From Symbiodinium natans (lineage: Eukaryota > Sar > Dinophyceae > Suessiales > Symbiodiniaceae): a DNA stretch of 64,000 nt. This document shows positions 35,442-47,414 of the stretch, in pieces. Location: the NCBI GenBank assembly GCA_905221605.1, contig CAJNDS010000594.1, positions 1 through 64,000 of the forward strand, written 5' to 3'. Both the position numbers and the translations under genes were made by a program. Below the pieces are notes generated by a model. That model searched no databases and was not told the origin of the DNA. It saw only the letters and a program-made list of their open reading frames with translations. Positions within the stretch are counted from its first letter, which is position 1. Every line of letters begins with the position of its first letter.

Positions 35442-37103
35442 GTACTGCGACGCAGCGCTCGATGCTTTGGATTTGCTTTCGCAATGCTGGGGGGTTATGT
35501 AGTTAATCTGCACACTTTGAAATCTTTGAAGCACGGTTCCTGAAACCCGGGCCCCACAAGTCTTCCTGGAGATGCATGCCGATTGAGGCACGACGCCTGG
35601 GCGTGATCCCTCTACAGGTCCCGTTTTTTTGCGTGCTGGTGTTATAACCCGTTCAACCCCCTGCTTAGTAGATGTACCGTGATGAGCACACGGTCACAGG
35701 GACAACAGCAAGGTTTCAAGCGCACGACAGGCATGGACATTCTTTGCTACTGACGCCAGCACTCAACATGCGAAATCGTCCTTCTAGCGAACTTACCACT
35801 GCCACGGTTGTGTGCTGCCAGGTGATCCGGCCTCTGAGGGCGAAGATGGTGGGCGCCTGCGGCCGGAGATGTCCGGGCATCAGTCTGCATGTCATCTCGC
35901 GATTTATCATTAGGATTTAGGGCATTCAGTTTCGGGAATGAGTAGAGATGGTACCAGTAGAATCTCCAAATCAATGCAACGCTGCAGCTGCATACTCAAG
36001 CAGTTCAGGTAGTCGCCTGCATTGTAAAATACACAAGTCTTCTTCATAGGATTCATAGGATGTCATCCCTCAAGGATTGGGATGGGAGGCTGGTTCCGGT
36101 TCCATCATGTTCCATCCCGATGATGCATATGCCCTACAAGAATGATAAATTGGCTGTGTATGAGTGAACACTGTATCAAGTGGGACACTGAGCCTGCATC
36201 TTAAGGTGTGCCATGGTCATTAGCCAAAAAATCAGGGGCTTCTTTAAACCCAAAACTTCAGGTCGGCAGCCTACCGCAGCTTCCGGCACGCGCTGGTGCC
36301 GGGCGAGAGCCGAGCCGCTCAGTTTGGCGCCTGCCAGTGCCCAGTGTTGGGTTGTGTCGAATGTGCGTGGTATCGTACCAGTATCACGAGCTGCGGATGG
36401 GGCTTAGCTGGCTTCTTTACTTGTTGAAGTTTTGACCACGGCCAATCAAATTCCTCATGCCTTGCCTGGCCTCCTTCCGGCAAGCTGGACGAAGGTGCGA
36501 ACAGCACGACGCTGATTCGCTGAGTGAACTTGCATCGGTCAGCATCAGATAGCATGCTCATGTCTCTCGCGCGCGAGTTTCAGACCGGGGTGCCGGTCCA
36601 GGGATGTCCAGTGTCACGTTTGAGAATCTTGAGATTGCCTTGCTCAATATGTATGTTCACAACTCTGCTTGCTTGGTTTCACCCTCTCCCAGAAGGGGTC
36701 GAAAGCGTTTTGCGCCAGCACGTCTCACCGGTGTGATGTCCCGAAGGCAGTCTGCCCAACAAGCTCTGCCCGAACCTGAGCCCCCAGCTTGGCGTGAAAA
36801 CCGCTTCCACGATGTGCATGGACATAACCTAACTTTCTGTCAAACTCGTACCATGGCCCGGAGAAATGCTCAGCCCCACCACCAATACCTGGAATCTGTG
36901 CTTCCTGAGCTTTGCTTTTCCATCCCCGGCCTCCCCGTCATGCCCCTGCCCAAGCCGACTGCCAGCACACATCGTATTGACAGTTGCAAAGTTCACATGT
37001 GGAAATGATTGGAAATGCAAGAGAGGAGCCCACGAAGCCGACTAGAATTACACCATATTACACCCTCAGTTTGATTCCTCCACACGAGATCCCCCGACAC
37101 AGC

Positions 37104-37437
37104 AAGAAGGGAACTTGAACAGCTGCTTCTCACCTTCTGGGACGCGTTCGCCGGCATGCAGAGAGCTCGAGCCAACTTGTTTTCGCTGCAGTCGTTTGGG
37201 CCCTTGGACTTGGCAGCCTGCAGCTTTTCCCTGCAATCTGCTCCGCTCGCATCATCATGGCACTCGGGCAGTGGCAGCTGTGATGCGCTCACCTACATGA
37301 CAAGCGTCAAGGATGCCGGCTGCTGCGACTATGAGGCGTTTCGAAGGTCAAGGATGAGTTTCGCCACCTTGGAACGTGCCGCCGATGCTCTTGCCGCAGT
37401 GCCTGTGGGATCGTGCACTGCGACCGGCCCTTGCTGA
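37104..37437 (+). CDS. probable terminal exon, unidentified Cys-containing protein
   Basis: After CGACACAG the frame reads ELEQLLLTFWDAFAGMQRAR, continues through SCDALTYMTSVKDAGCCDYE and LERAADALAAVPVGSC, and ends in TGA at 37435-37437. The mixture of amphipathic helices and paired Cys resembles, loosely, the Cys-module protein at 19518-20800. That relation is a guess. The open frame extends a little upstream of the acceptor I chose. Confidence 0.55.
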
Positions 37438-38519
37438 GCAGGGCCTGGGAAGATGCTGGAGTTTGCAGGAAGGCTTTCCAGGCACCTTACCGTACTGAGT
37501 CATGAAGCTGCCTGAGAATCAACACGATGAAGCTTGGTGCCGTGCGTTGCAATGTCGGCGCCGCGCCCATAGACTTTCTTCTGATTAGCACGCGCATGAC
37601 TTCAGCAGGGAACGGGAAAACAGGGAATCTGGTGCTTTGCGGGAAAGAGCAAGGCTCCAGGCTTCTACTCCCATGCAACAGTTTCCGAACCTCTCTGCGG
37701 CTCCCCCGACCGCGCCCGCAGGCCCTCCACGCCACAGACCTCAGCAATGCCGGCCGTGTGCAAAGCCACGCCAAGTTGACCCAGCCCAAGGACTGGCCCA
37801 CAGTCTTTTCATGTTTGCAGCAATATGTTGTCAGTTGCACAATGCGCACACCACAGGCACTGTGCTGCCCCAACAGCTGCCACGTGGCAAGACAAGCCTG
37901 CGAGTTCGAATTAAGTTTCAAGCCGCTCATACCAATTCGAGGAGTTCCGCCTGTCTTGCCCGCCGACGCCCAGATCTCCTGGCTCGCCCCTGTCCTTTGC
38001 CCAGAGCCGTTGGGGCACCAGAGAAGCAGTAGTGGAGCCAAAAGCAGCACCAGCAGTGCCCGCGTGTTTGTCCAAAGGCACTTGCATGTTGCATGATCAC
38101 TAGAAATAACGAGATTCTTGATGTTGGTCCTCCTCAGCTGGCATGGGCGACATGCGGTGACGTCATGCATGCCGACACCCAAACATCATCTCTTTGGCAC
38201 TCAGGCAGAGCTGTGCAGAGCTGGAAGGTGAGGTCGACTCCGTGCAGGCGGAGGGAAGGGGCCGCGGGTGCTTGCATGAACAGCATGGCATAGCATAGCT
38301 GTGACATGTCGAGCGGTCCCAGCTTGTTCCGAGACTCAGAAGATTCAGAGAACTACCGCCGCCCCACGCAGCCAATTGCATGCCCAAGACGTGGACAGAC
38401 ACCTGACCTCTTACGAGGCCAGTGCGGAGGTTTGGAGCTTGATGCTGCTCTCAGATTGAAGAGTCGCCGCAAGACACAAGTTTGTAAACGACTCCCCCGT
38501 GCTGTCGTTTGTCTTCTCT

Positions 38520-38578
38520 AAACCCTAGCCCCTAGCCCTAGACCCTAAACCCTAGACCCTAAACCCTAAACCCTAAAC
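38520..38578. repeat. CCCTAAA array with CCCTAGA variants
   Basis: Eight to nine units, the first of three arrays within 400 bp. Confidence 0.9.
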
Positions 38579-38636
38579 CCACCAGTCGCTAGTGTTTCAC
38601 TTTCGCCGAACCGACTTCATCAGTCCGTATGCCCTC

Positions 38637-38702
38637 AACCCTAAACCCTAAACCCTAAACCCTAAACCCTAAACCCTAAACCCTAAACCCTAAACCCTAA
38701 AA
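38637..38702. repeat. CCCTAAA array upstream of an exon
   Basis: Nine perfect CCCTAAA units ending ten bases before the acceptor at 38711. Confidence 0.95.
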
Positions 38703-38711
38703 GCCCTTCAG

Positions 38712-38841
38712 AAAGTATCCACTCGTGCAGAGGCCCAGCGTGTCCGGGGCGACATGCTCTCCAAGGCCTGCATTTCTGCAAAGGATTAGGGTTTAGGGTT
38801 TAGGGTTTAGGGTTTAGGGTTTAGGGTTTAGGGTTTAGGGT

Positions 38842-38887
<46 letters not shown>

Positions 38888-39128
38888 GGTGGTTTTCAGC
38901 TTGTTCTAGAGTTGTCACTGCGGCCCAGCATGCTCAGCATTCTGCTTGCTCTCGAACCGAACTCAACACCCGGTAAGCCAGGTCCCGAGCTTGGAGCCAT
39001 TGGACCCACTGAAAACTCAGAAACTCGACCCCCAGGGCGGCCCGAACGCTGATTTCGCCTCTGTGCTCGACAGCGCTGTAGGGCACTCCGAGGCCACGAA
39101 GGCGGGGAAGCAGAGCTGCAAGCTCTGA
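38712..39128 (+). CDS. last two exons of an unidentified gene, split by a TTTAGGG/TTGAGGG array
   Basis: Exon 38712-38783 (24 codons) follows CCCTTCAG and reads KVSTRAEAQRVRGDMLSKAC before ISAK. Its 3' border touches GATTAGGGTTTAGGG, so the donor would be GA or lie in the array. Exon 38982-39128 (49 codons including TGA) follows AAGCCAG and includes LDPLKTQKLDPQGGPNADFA and VLDSAVGHSEATKAGKQ. Both are phase 0, so they can join. No domain recognised. The first exon sits between a CCCTAAA array upstream and a TTTAGGG array downstream. Confidence 0.6.
38786..38890. repeat. TTTAGGG block switching to TTGAGGG block
   Basis: About eight TTTAGGG units and then seven TTGAGGG units, in opposite orientation to the array at 38637. 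The arrays face each other across an exon. Confidence 0.95.
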
Positions 39129-39812
39129 GAGTTAGTCAATTTCTTTAAGAATCTTAAGGGAGGGGAGTTCAGTCGGGGTAGGTACCTAGGGAACCTTAGG
39201 GAAGCTGTTACGGGGCAGTGAGAGTATTAGGGAGCCTGGGGTTCCATACCCCCTTGAAACCCCCCCCCCTTTAAGAACCCCATCATGAATCCTACAGCAG
39301 AGAGTCTAAGCAGGAAGATGTCGCGCAAAGGCAACAGGGTTGATTTCCTCCATGTTTTTGTGTCACTTACACTGATTCCAAGAGTCGAGCCAATCTGAAG
39401 TGAGCTCCGTTCCAGGAGGAGGACGTCAAGAACGTCACTTGAGCAGCAAAGTGGGTCAGTAGAGGGCTAGGTCAAGCCGATGTCTCCGTGCAACGGGGTC
39501 GTGTTTGTGTTGGTGAGTGCGAGACTGACAAGCTTGATGTAAGTGCCAGATGAGCCAGCAGGTGGCCATGCATGCAACGCCGTCGAAATCCATCGAATCA
39601 CTGCCAAGCTCGCAAAGCATGAAAGGACTGCGTAAAGCCAGAGATAGTTGACGAGGAAGAGGCCAGATGATCGAGTTAGCATGTGCAACCAACATTGACT
39701 GCACAGTTCTGCGAACCGTTTGGCTACCCTAGGCGCCCCTAGCCACTAGCCGTGGTGCCCTTTCAGATAACCTGGATTTTGACTGCTGCGTTCACAATCT
39801 GTGGAGCCTCAG
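39129..39812. other. intergenic: 3' region of one gene and 5' region of the BT1 gene
   Basis: I see no exon. A GGGG/CCCC-rich stretch at 39150-39290 has partial inverted symmetry. If the transporter mRNA is trans-spliced, as is usual in dinoflagellates, its leader acceptor should be an AG shortly upstream of 39813. I cannot single one out. Confidence 0.45.
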
Positions 39813-40365
39813 ATGAACAGCCTCAAAAGACTGTCGCAGACAGACCTGCGATGCGAGGCGCCGAAGAATGGAGCCCTGGCAAGCGGGGAGCAGGCCGACC
39901 ATAGTGGTTTGTTCAGTTCGATGCAAGGTGATGCAGCTCACGTCAAACAAAACTTTTTTAGAATCTACTTTTCTCCTTCATCGACGCTGCTCTCTACAGC
40001 AGGTGAACCTCTACGAGTTCCGCAACATCGGCTTCCTGCTGCAGCACCGGGGCTGGAAGACCGGCGCGAGAACCGCACCCGAAAGAGCCCTTTTAAAATC
40101 CAAAAATCCCTCAAAGCCAGGAAAGAAGCCCCCTTGAGAGTTGCTGAGGTATTTTGCCGTGGGCATCATCTACGGTGGGCTGCCAGCCACGATCTACGGC
40201 TTCTTCCTGGGAAGCCCGGCTCTGGTAAACGGAGAATTTTGATACACACATACGTACATACACATAGATACATACATACGTACATACGTACGTACGTACA
40301 TACATACATACATACTTACACACACACACATACACACATACACACACATATACATACATACATGC

Positions 40366-40427
<62 letters not shown>

Positions 40428-41938
40428 AGGTTTTTCCGCTGTACTCCTGAGCTCATCTGGACTCTGCATGGTTGTAAGTATGGAACTTCCGAGCTTGCTG
40501 GCCGGTTTCGGAGTAGTCCCCCCCCCCCCCCCGCACCGGCTCCAAACTCATGAGATGCATCTGAGACGCCACTTTCGGCCGAGGCTTTTTGAACGTCCCA
40601 GGATATGTCTACGCCACGGCATCGGCCCGGTCCTTAGAGATCGACATTCTCAGAGCAAGGATGGAGTACAGGGGGGAGGTGATCTGCAGGCTTCGAGTTT
40701 AGGGGGCTGGCGGCAAAGTCGTGGCGACACGGGCAAGATTGGCAGGACGAGTGCTCGCAAGAATGCGCAGGTCGCCGCAGCCGTCCGTAGGAACATCTCT
40801 CATGGCAGCGGACCTGTCGACTGTCCCAAGGTCGTCACCACCATGCCATGGAGCTTTAAGCTCTTCTTCGGTCCCTGGACTTAGCCTGTGTATGCACAGT
40901 TCATGGCCTGCGGTTGGGAAGGCCTCAGGCCATGTGTACCCCCCATGCCCCCCCCCCCCCTGGCTGCGCAGACCCACCACTTGGATAATTTTGATCCCAT
41001 ACCAAGGCTTCATCAACGACTGTTTCCCGCTGCATGGCTGGCACAGCGATCACTTTGTTGAAGGGTTTTTTGAGCAGTTCTGGTCCAGCATGCATACCGA
41101 GCCGATTCCTCCTTCATGTCCATTCTCCTCGCTACACCCTGCGTTTCATTGGCGTGGGTTGCTGCCCGGTCGTCTCCATGTCTAAGGATCCTGGGGTATC
41201 GGCGGAAGCCGTACATGGTCCTGGGCCCCTTGCAAGCACCGGGGGGTTGCGGATGATGTAACTTCCACTAAGAAGTCGGCTTCTCGTGGCGCCATGAGAC
41301 GAAGACGGTGTTCGGGCGATCCGAGGCTGGACCCTCTGCTTTCTGACGCTGCTGGTGCGGTGCCCAGCCAAAGTGTGCAGCTGCTTGGAGTGGCAAGAGC
41401 CTACAAGAACCCGAACACTGCCGTTAAAGCCCCCGAGTTCTGTGGCCGTCGGTCTTTCAGACTCCAGGTCCTCGGTACAAAGCCACTTCCCCAGCCGTAC
41501 TTCTGCATCTCACCAGACGGCAGCTTGGACAAGGACCGGAGAAATCAGGTGGCAAATTGGGCTTCGCATGGTGTGCTGAGGCTAGCTTTGGGTGTGGTGA
41601 TTCGTTGTCGACTGGCTTTCCTGTCGCAGGACCAGATCTGCAATGCAGAGGCGCCCTGATTTTAGACCATCGTAGCCCGATTGCGCCTCTACGGACTGTC
41701 AAGCTAAACAGGCTCCTTAGTTTTGAATCCTCCCAGAAGCTTCCGACATGAAAGCCGAGAGGCGAAGTGGGCTGGCGGCGAGTTCGCCTGCCTCATGTCC
41801 TTCGTCATGGATAATACGTTTGATTCAGTGCGCCCAGTTTGGGCCGCCCGGAAGTTAGACCCAAGACCCCAAACCCAAGCCCCAAAAGCCCAATGTCCTT
41901 TTTCGACAGTTCCAAGGTGCCTGGCAGCTTTGGGCTAT
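39813..41938 (+). CDS. BT1-family (folate/biopterin-type) transporter, N-terminal half
   Basis: The family is multi-TM major-facilitator carriers for pteridines and related solutes; the substrate here is unknown. Supported exons: 39813-39935 (start ATG, cytosolic N-terminus MNSLKRLSQTDL), 40003-40043 (NLYEFRNIGFLLQ), 40149-40224 (YFAVGIIYGGLPATIYGFFL), 40831-40870 (VVTTMPWSFKLFFG), 41007-41040 (FINDCFPLHGW), 41187-41224 (ILGYRRKPYMVL), about 41737-41810 (AGGEFACLMSFVM) and micro-exon 41928-41938 (LGY). The motifs YGGLPATIYG, PWSFK and GYRRKPYM in that order are typical of BT1. Most donors are GC (40044, 41041, 41225, 39936) and acceptors are AG before G. Exons are missing between 40224 and 40831 and between 41224 and 41737. 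The series stops just before the family's VIADVAADG motif. That motif and all later ones are absent before 62005, where they start in phase. A (TG)n tract (40388-40424) abuts the acceptor at 40429. Confidence 0.85.
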
Positions 41939-43086
41939 GCTTCTGCGGTCGCAAGAATGTCTCGTGCAACTAAATTGGGGCTGTTTGGTTGCGGTGCGGG
42001 GGCTGAGGTACGAGTGGGTACGAGTACTATAGGAATCTCAAGCCCAAACTGCAGAAAAGTAGGGAGTATTCATTCAAGGTTCCGAAGTGTCAAGAGGGCC
42101 TCATTGTATGGCCCTGGTGTTCCTAGTATTCGTGGGTGCAGAGCTCCAATGCGTTCAGCAGCTGCTCAGTTCCGTCTTTGGCAGCCAGTCGCAACATGGC
42201 CACATCGCAGTTGCGAGGCAGTTGGCACGCGCGCGCACGCACGCGGCGTGTCGCGGTGTATCTGTATGTGTGTGTGTGGAGCTTGATGCACGCTGCCAGA
42301 CGCCATTTTGCAAGCCCCAAAGGAGGGTTTGAAGTTAAGAGCATGAGTTTGCAGGCAGAAGCAGTCAGAATCGAGGGTCATCAACTTTAGGGAACCAGGT
42401 GGCAGCCACCTTAAGGAATGGCAATGTTTTCTTGATTGCCTGGTTCCTCACCTTCCCAACATGGAAACAAAAGCAAAACAAAAGCAAAGCTGTCCCCTAA
42501 CATCGCTGATAAGATCCTTATCTTGGGGGGTTTCATCATATTGGAGGAAGGGCAGTAGCGAGGAGCAGTGCTCGTAGGGCATTCCTGGCACGTCGGATGT
42601 CGCACATGAAGCCTTCGGAGCCTTGGCTAATCTTGGATGAAGCCCTCTGTCCCAAAATCGCCCGAAAACCCTAAACCCCAAAACCCTAAAACCATAAACC
42701 CTAAAGACCCTAAAGCCCTAAACCCTAAAAACCCTAATTCGCAAGGCTTGTCTTGAGATCCGGCGGATGGCATCTAGAATTTAGAGCGTGGAAAGAGCTG
42801 GAATCCGAAGAGCGCGCGTGTGTTGGACAGAAGAAGAGTTGCTGCAGGCCTTTCCAGTCCCCAGTCCGCCTCAACCTGGCCCATCCCCCAGGTCGTGAGG
42901 TGTGTGTGGCCCGATGCTCTTAGGCCCCCTCTTGAGCTTCAGATATCTTGCTTTTGTGGGTTCCAGTGTTGGGGTTCTAGGGGTCTCTGCAGCCACCGGA
43001 ACTTTTGAAGTTTTCATGGAACCCCTTCTGGCGCCCAGCAGCCTGGGCTGGGTGTGGGCGTGGGCTACAGAGCGTTGCAACCCCAG
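41939..43086. other. no BT1 continuation; probable intron or intergenic sequence
   Basis: I searched by eye for the next BT1 motifs (ADVAADG, RGTTQTT) and found none here. CCCTAAA-like repeats lie at 42668-42730. Frames at 42087-42390 are short and unremarkable. Confidence 0.5.
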
Positions 43087-46000
43087 GAGGTGGCAGCCCC
43101 CCCCTTCACGAGCTTCCCGGACTACTCGAAGATCAACGCGGAGCTCGGAGCCCAAGTTGTGCACGAAAACACGGGCCCTAAGGGTTTGAGGAGTTTGTGG
43201 GTTCAGGGGGGGCTCCGTTGTGGGAAAGTCCCAGGAACCGACAGGAAGCCCAGCCGAATTCTTGTACTCGCGCTCCTTGAAGCCCCCTTCCTCATCTCCG
43301 AGGTCCTTCAATGGTGTCCGCGAGGCCGGTGATCTTCGGGGGCATCTCCCACTCACCATCCCAGCAACATTTTGAAAAGGCAGCAGGAACCGCTTCAACC
43401 CCGCTGGCCAACACCTTAGAATAAAGCATTCTGCACGCAGTCTTCATTGTTACACTTGGGCACGACCCAGGACGGGCACGTCGGCGGTCCAAGCAGCGCA
43501 CCTCGGAGTTTCCGGTCTGCACGGTCGGGTTGCAGGTACTGAAAGCGACCGCGGGTCGAGGAAAAAGGTGCTGGAGAGAAGCCTACCGTCGCCTACCTAT
43601 ATCCGAAACCTTGAACCGGCAGTGTGCATGAGCTTGGGGGACGTACAGGCTTGCTGGAAGACCCCCCGAAACCTTGTTGCCTTGGTTGCCTTGCTGTCTG
43701 TGCCTGTTGCCCAGTGATCTTGGGTAAGCTGCCAAGAAGTCATTCGAGGGTTTTTCCCCACCTCCGCCCACCCGACAGGATGCCCGAAATGGAAGAAACA
43801 GCACTCACCGAAAGGGAGTTGGGAGAAGTCGCGGAGGGCGGTCCTAGAAGGGTTTCAAAAAGAAGTTCCAGGCTTTCGCCGGAGTCCGAGGCGCCAAGCG
43901 CACAAAGAGGGATCAGGGTTGGAGGTTTCCTGCTGCTGGAGCCACCCACAGGCTGGCCCCCCCATGTGATGCAGATCCCCGCGCGGGAATCGGGAGAAGG
44001 GATGAGAGGGAGGTTCATGGTACTCAGTAGTACTTAATAACCCAGTCATAACCAGATTAGGGCACTTAAGGGGCTTACAAGTGGGCCATAAGTGCAGTTA
44101 TGATTGGGTTACTAAGTACCATGAACCTCCAAGGGGAGCTCTTGGTCTGCTTGTTCCACACACCTGTCGGCCGAAAGTCAAAGCGAATCTGCAAAGCCAT
44201 GCAGTGCCTAAACCCTAAACCCTAAACCCTAAACCCTAAACCCTAAACCCTAAACCCTAAACCCTAAACCCTAAACCCTAAACCCTAAACCCTAAACCCT
44301 AAACCCTAAACCCTAAACCCTAAACCCTAAACCCTAACCCTAAACCCTAAACCCTAAACCCTAAACCCTAAACCCTAAACCCTAAACGCTAAACGCTAAA
44401 CCCTAAACCCTAAACGCTAAACCCTAAACCCTAAACCCCAAACCCTAAACCCCAAACCTAAACCCTAAAACCTTAACCCCAGACCCTATACCCTAAAACC
44501 TAATCCCTTTCAACCTGGAGCCAGACCCTGTACCATAAAACCTAATCCCTTTCAACCTGGAGGACACCTTCTCCACGCCGCGGCCGAAGAGCGGCCGCAC
44601 GCCGCGGGGCTCGCCAGGCTGTTGTGTTGGGATCGCTGGCGTTCAGCAGGTAAATGAATTAAATACATACACGACATATATATATCTGTATAGACATACG
44701 AACACATAATACATATCATATATATATGTACATATATGTGTATGTATATACATATTCATAGAGGGTACAAATTCGCAGACGGCTTATCTTGGGGTAAAGT
44801 CAGAACTGCGGGCCTCTGTTCCCTCAAAGGAAGCAAAGCGTTATGTTGTTTCCTCTGTCTAGGTTTGGAGTTGAAGATACTGCAGTGTGGGCAGCAGAAG
44901 GCAGTGACATTTGGTGTGAGGCGGAGAGAAGCGTTGGGGAGTCGTCGACAACATGTCGATAAAGGACTGCCATCAGACCTGGATTTGTTGATCCAAGTTG
45001 GGGGGGTTTACGGGGGGAGCGGCCATACTTCGGAACTGGGAGCATCCATAAACACCCTTCCTGCTGGAGCTGAGTTTTGTAACCCGGTCGGATGTGCCGT
45101 ATAGTAGGTCTGAGAACTCTGCGATGTGCATGCCTTTTTCTTGAGGATCTTCTGTGGGTGTGTGATCAAGCCTTCACGAAGAACGCTCGCACCCTGTGCC
45201 GCTCGCCTCAACTGGCTTTTTCAAGCTGATGCAGAGCCTGCACATGGGCGGAGTAGGTCAGCCGAAGGTTTAAGGTCTGGTGGGGGTTTCGATTTAGGGC
45301 TTTGAGCCGCAGATTTGATTGAGATGGCTTGGGCCGAAGCGTGAGGCGCCGAGCTGTGCAGCACGGTGCGCAGGGAGTTCGAGCTGGAGCGGGCGCAGAT
45401 CAAGTTTCTTGAAAGCACACAGACAGCCCCTAAACCACGATGACGAAGACATACCTGGATGGTGCCTTTGCAGCAGCCCCTTTCTGAACAAGCTATTTCG
45501 GTTAGACCTCTTGGCCGCTGCCAGATTCCCCAGGCACGATGTGGTGCAGCCTGTGGCTGCACTTACGGCGGCCTTGGACCGCTTGCCGTCCAGGCTGGTG
45601 ACGCAGCTGGGCTCGGGCACTCCTTGGGCGGGAGAGCATATGGGGAGAGGGAGCGCCAACACGTTCACACGTTGACACATTCAAGCCTTCCCACATTCAC
45701 AGATTCACGCATTCACACACTCACACCTTCACACCTTCACACCTTCACACATTCACGCAATGAAGACATAAAGAAACCAAGAACCAAGAAACCAAGAAGC
45801 CAAGAAGCCAAGAAGCCAAGAAGCCAAGAAGCCAAGAAGCCAAGAAGCCAAGAAGCCAAGAAGCCAAGAAGCCCAGAAACGCAGAAACCCAGAAACCCAG
45901 AAACCCAGAAACCCAGAAACCCAGAAACCCAGAACCCAGAAACCCAGAAACCCAGAAGCCAAGAAGCCAAGAAACCAAGAAACCAAGAAACCGAGAAACC

Positions 46001-47376
46001 GAGAAACCAAGAAACCAGGAATTCAGGAAATAAAGAGGGAATACGGAAATAGATTAGTAACTACCGGCAGAAAGAACGAACACACACACACACAAGCAAC
46101 TAAAGACCTAGAGAATGCAATAACTAAAGAAGTTCACAAAGAACAAGAGACATAAATGCATAAACTCAAGCAAGACAGAAGAACTAAAGAAGACGGAAAG
46201 AAAGAACCACATAAAGATATAGAGAACGAAATGAAGACACAACTACATAAACAAAAGATGTATAGCGAACGCGACAACAAAACAAAAAAGCAAAAAGCAA
46301 CCAAGTAACCAAAAGGAAAGACACGCACACTTACGCAAAGAAAGGAAGAGCCAGAGAGCCCCATATGGAGCGAGAGAGCGAGAGGCATGCATACTCAGCC
46401 CTCTTTGAGTGGAGGTTGGACGACCCTCTCAAGCGCATCATCAAGGCGGAGGTCGTTCCATACTTGGAGCCGGACGCCCCAGGAAAGCCCTAAACCCTAA
46501 ACCCTAAACCCTAAACCCTAAACCCTAAACCCTAAACCCTACACCCTAAACCCTAAACCCGGTTTTTGTTGGGGCCTACGAGATCATCCACAAAGGCCCC
46601 CCGAGAAGTTCTGATCTCGCCACCTAACGAGGGATCCGTCTTCATATACTTTGGGGTTCGTAGCGAAAGGGCAGGTCTTCAGACCTACCGGTGGTCATAT
46701 TCATGCTTGAAGCTACCCCAGCAAGAGTCCCATGATGAGCCACCGCAGGTTATACAGGGACGACGCTGTGTAATTCCAAGGTCTAAGCTTGCGTTCGCAG
46801 CAACTATGCCCCCCCCAATTCTGCGAAAGCTCACGATGGGTTTGTGATAACTCTTCAAGGATTCATGAAAGCTGGTACATGTAGATGAAAAGTAGCAAGG
46901 GCAAACGCTGTATGTAAGATTCCTGCTCGTGGTCTTCTTGTGGCAGGATTTTCTTGGCCCTGAAAAATTGGATCTTCCGTTTCGAAAACGCCGCTAGCTA
47001 TGCCCATGGTGGAAGGATATTCCCTTCCCCCCCTAATTTTAAGCCCCCCTAGTCCCTAATATAAAGTACTCCCATTGTAGTTACAATATAGTATATCGGG
47101 GACATTGCGGGTAGGGGGGTTTGATATGAAGGGGGAGGGGGATAGTGTCCCTCTGTCTGTAACAGAATTCGCACTCCTGGAGCCAAAGAACTTCTACTCC
47201 GCAGTCCGCATGCGTGCGTGCGTGCGTGGGTGTGTGTGTGTGTGTGTGGCTCCCGTGCAGCCCACAAGGTCCTATGGCGCCACGGCGAACCGCCTGGAGG
47301 GCGACCTCTCTGCCGGAGCCAAAGTGGGGAACGATCCAAGAGCCCTCAAGTAGCGGAAGGAGGCAGTGCAAGAGGC

Positions 47377-47414
<38 letters not shown>

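Noticed and set aside
45737-46052. Frames reading [15 protein letters not shown] (minus) or [13 protein letters not shown] (plus)
   Set aside because: Produced by the AAGAAGCCA minisatellite.
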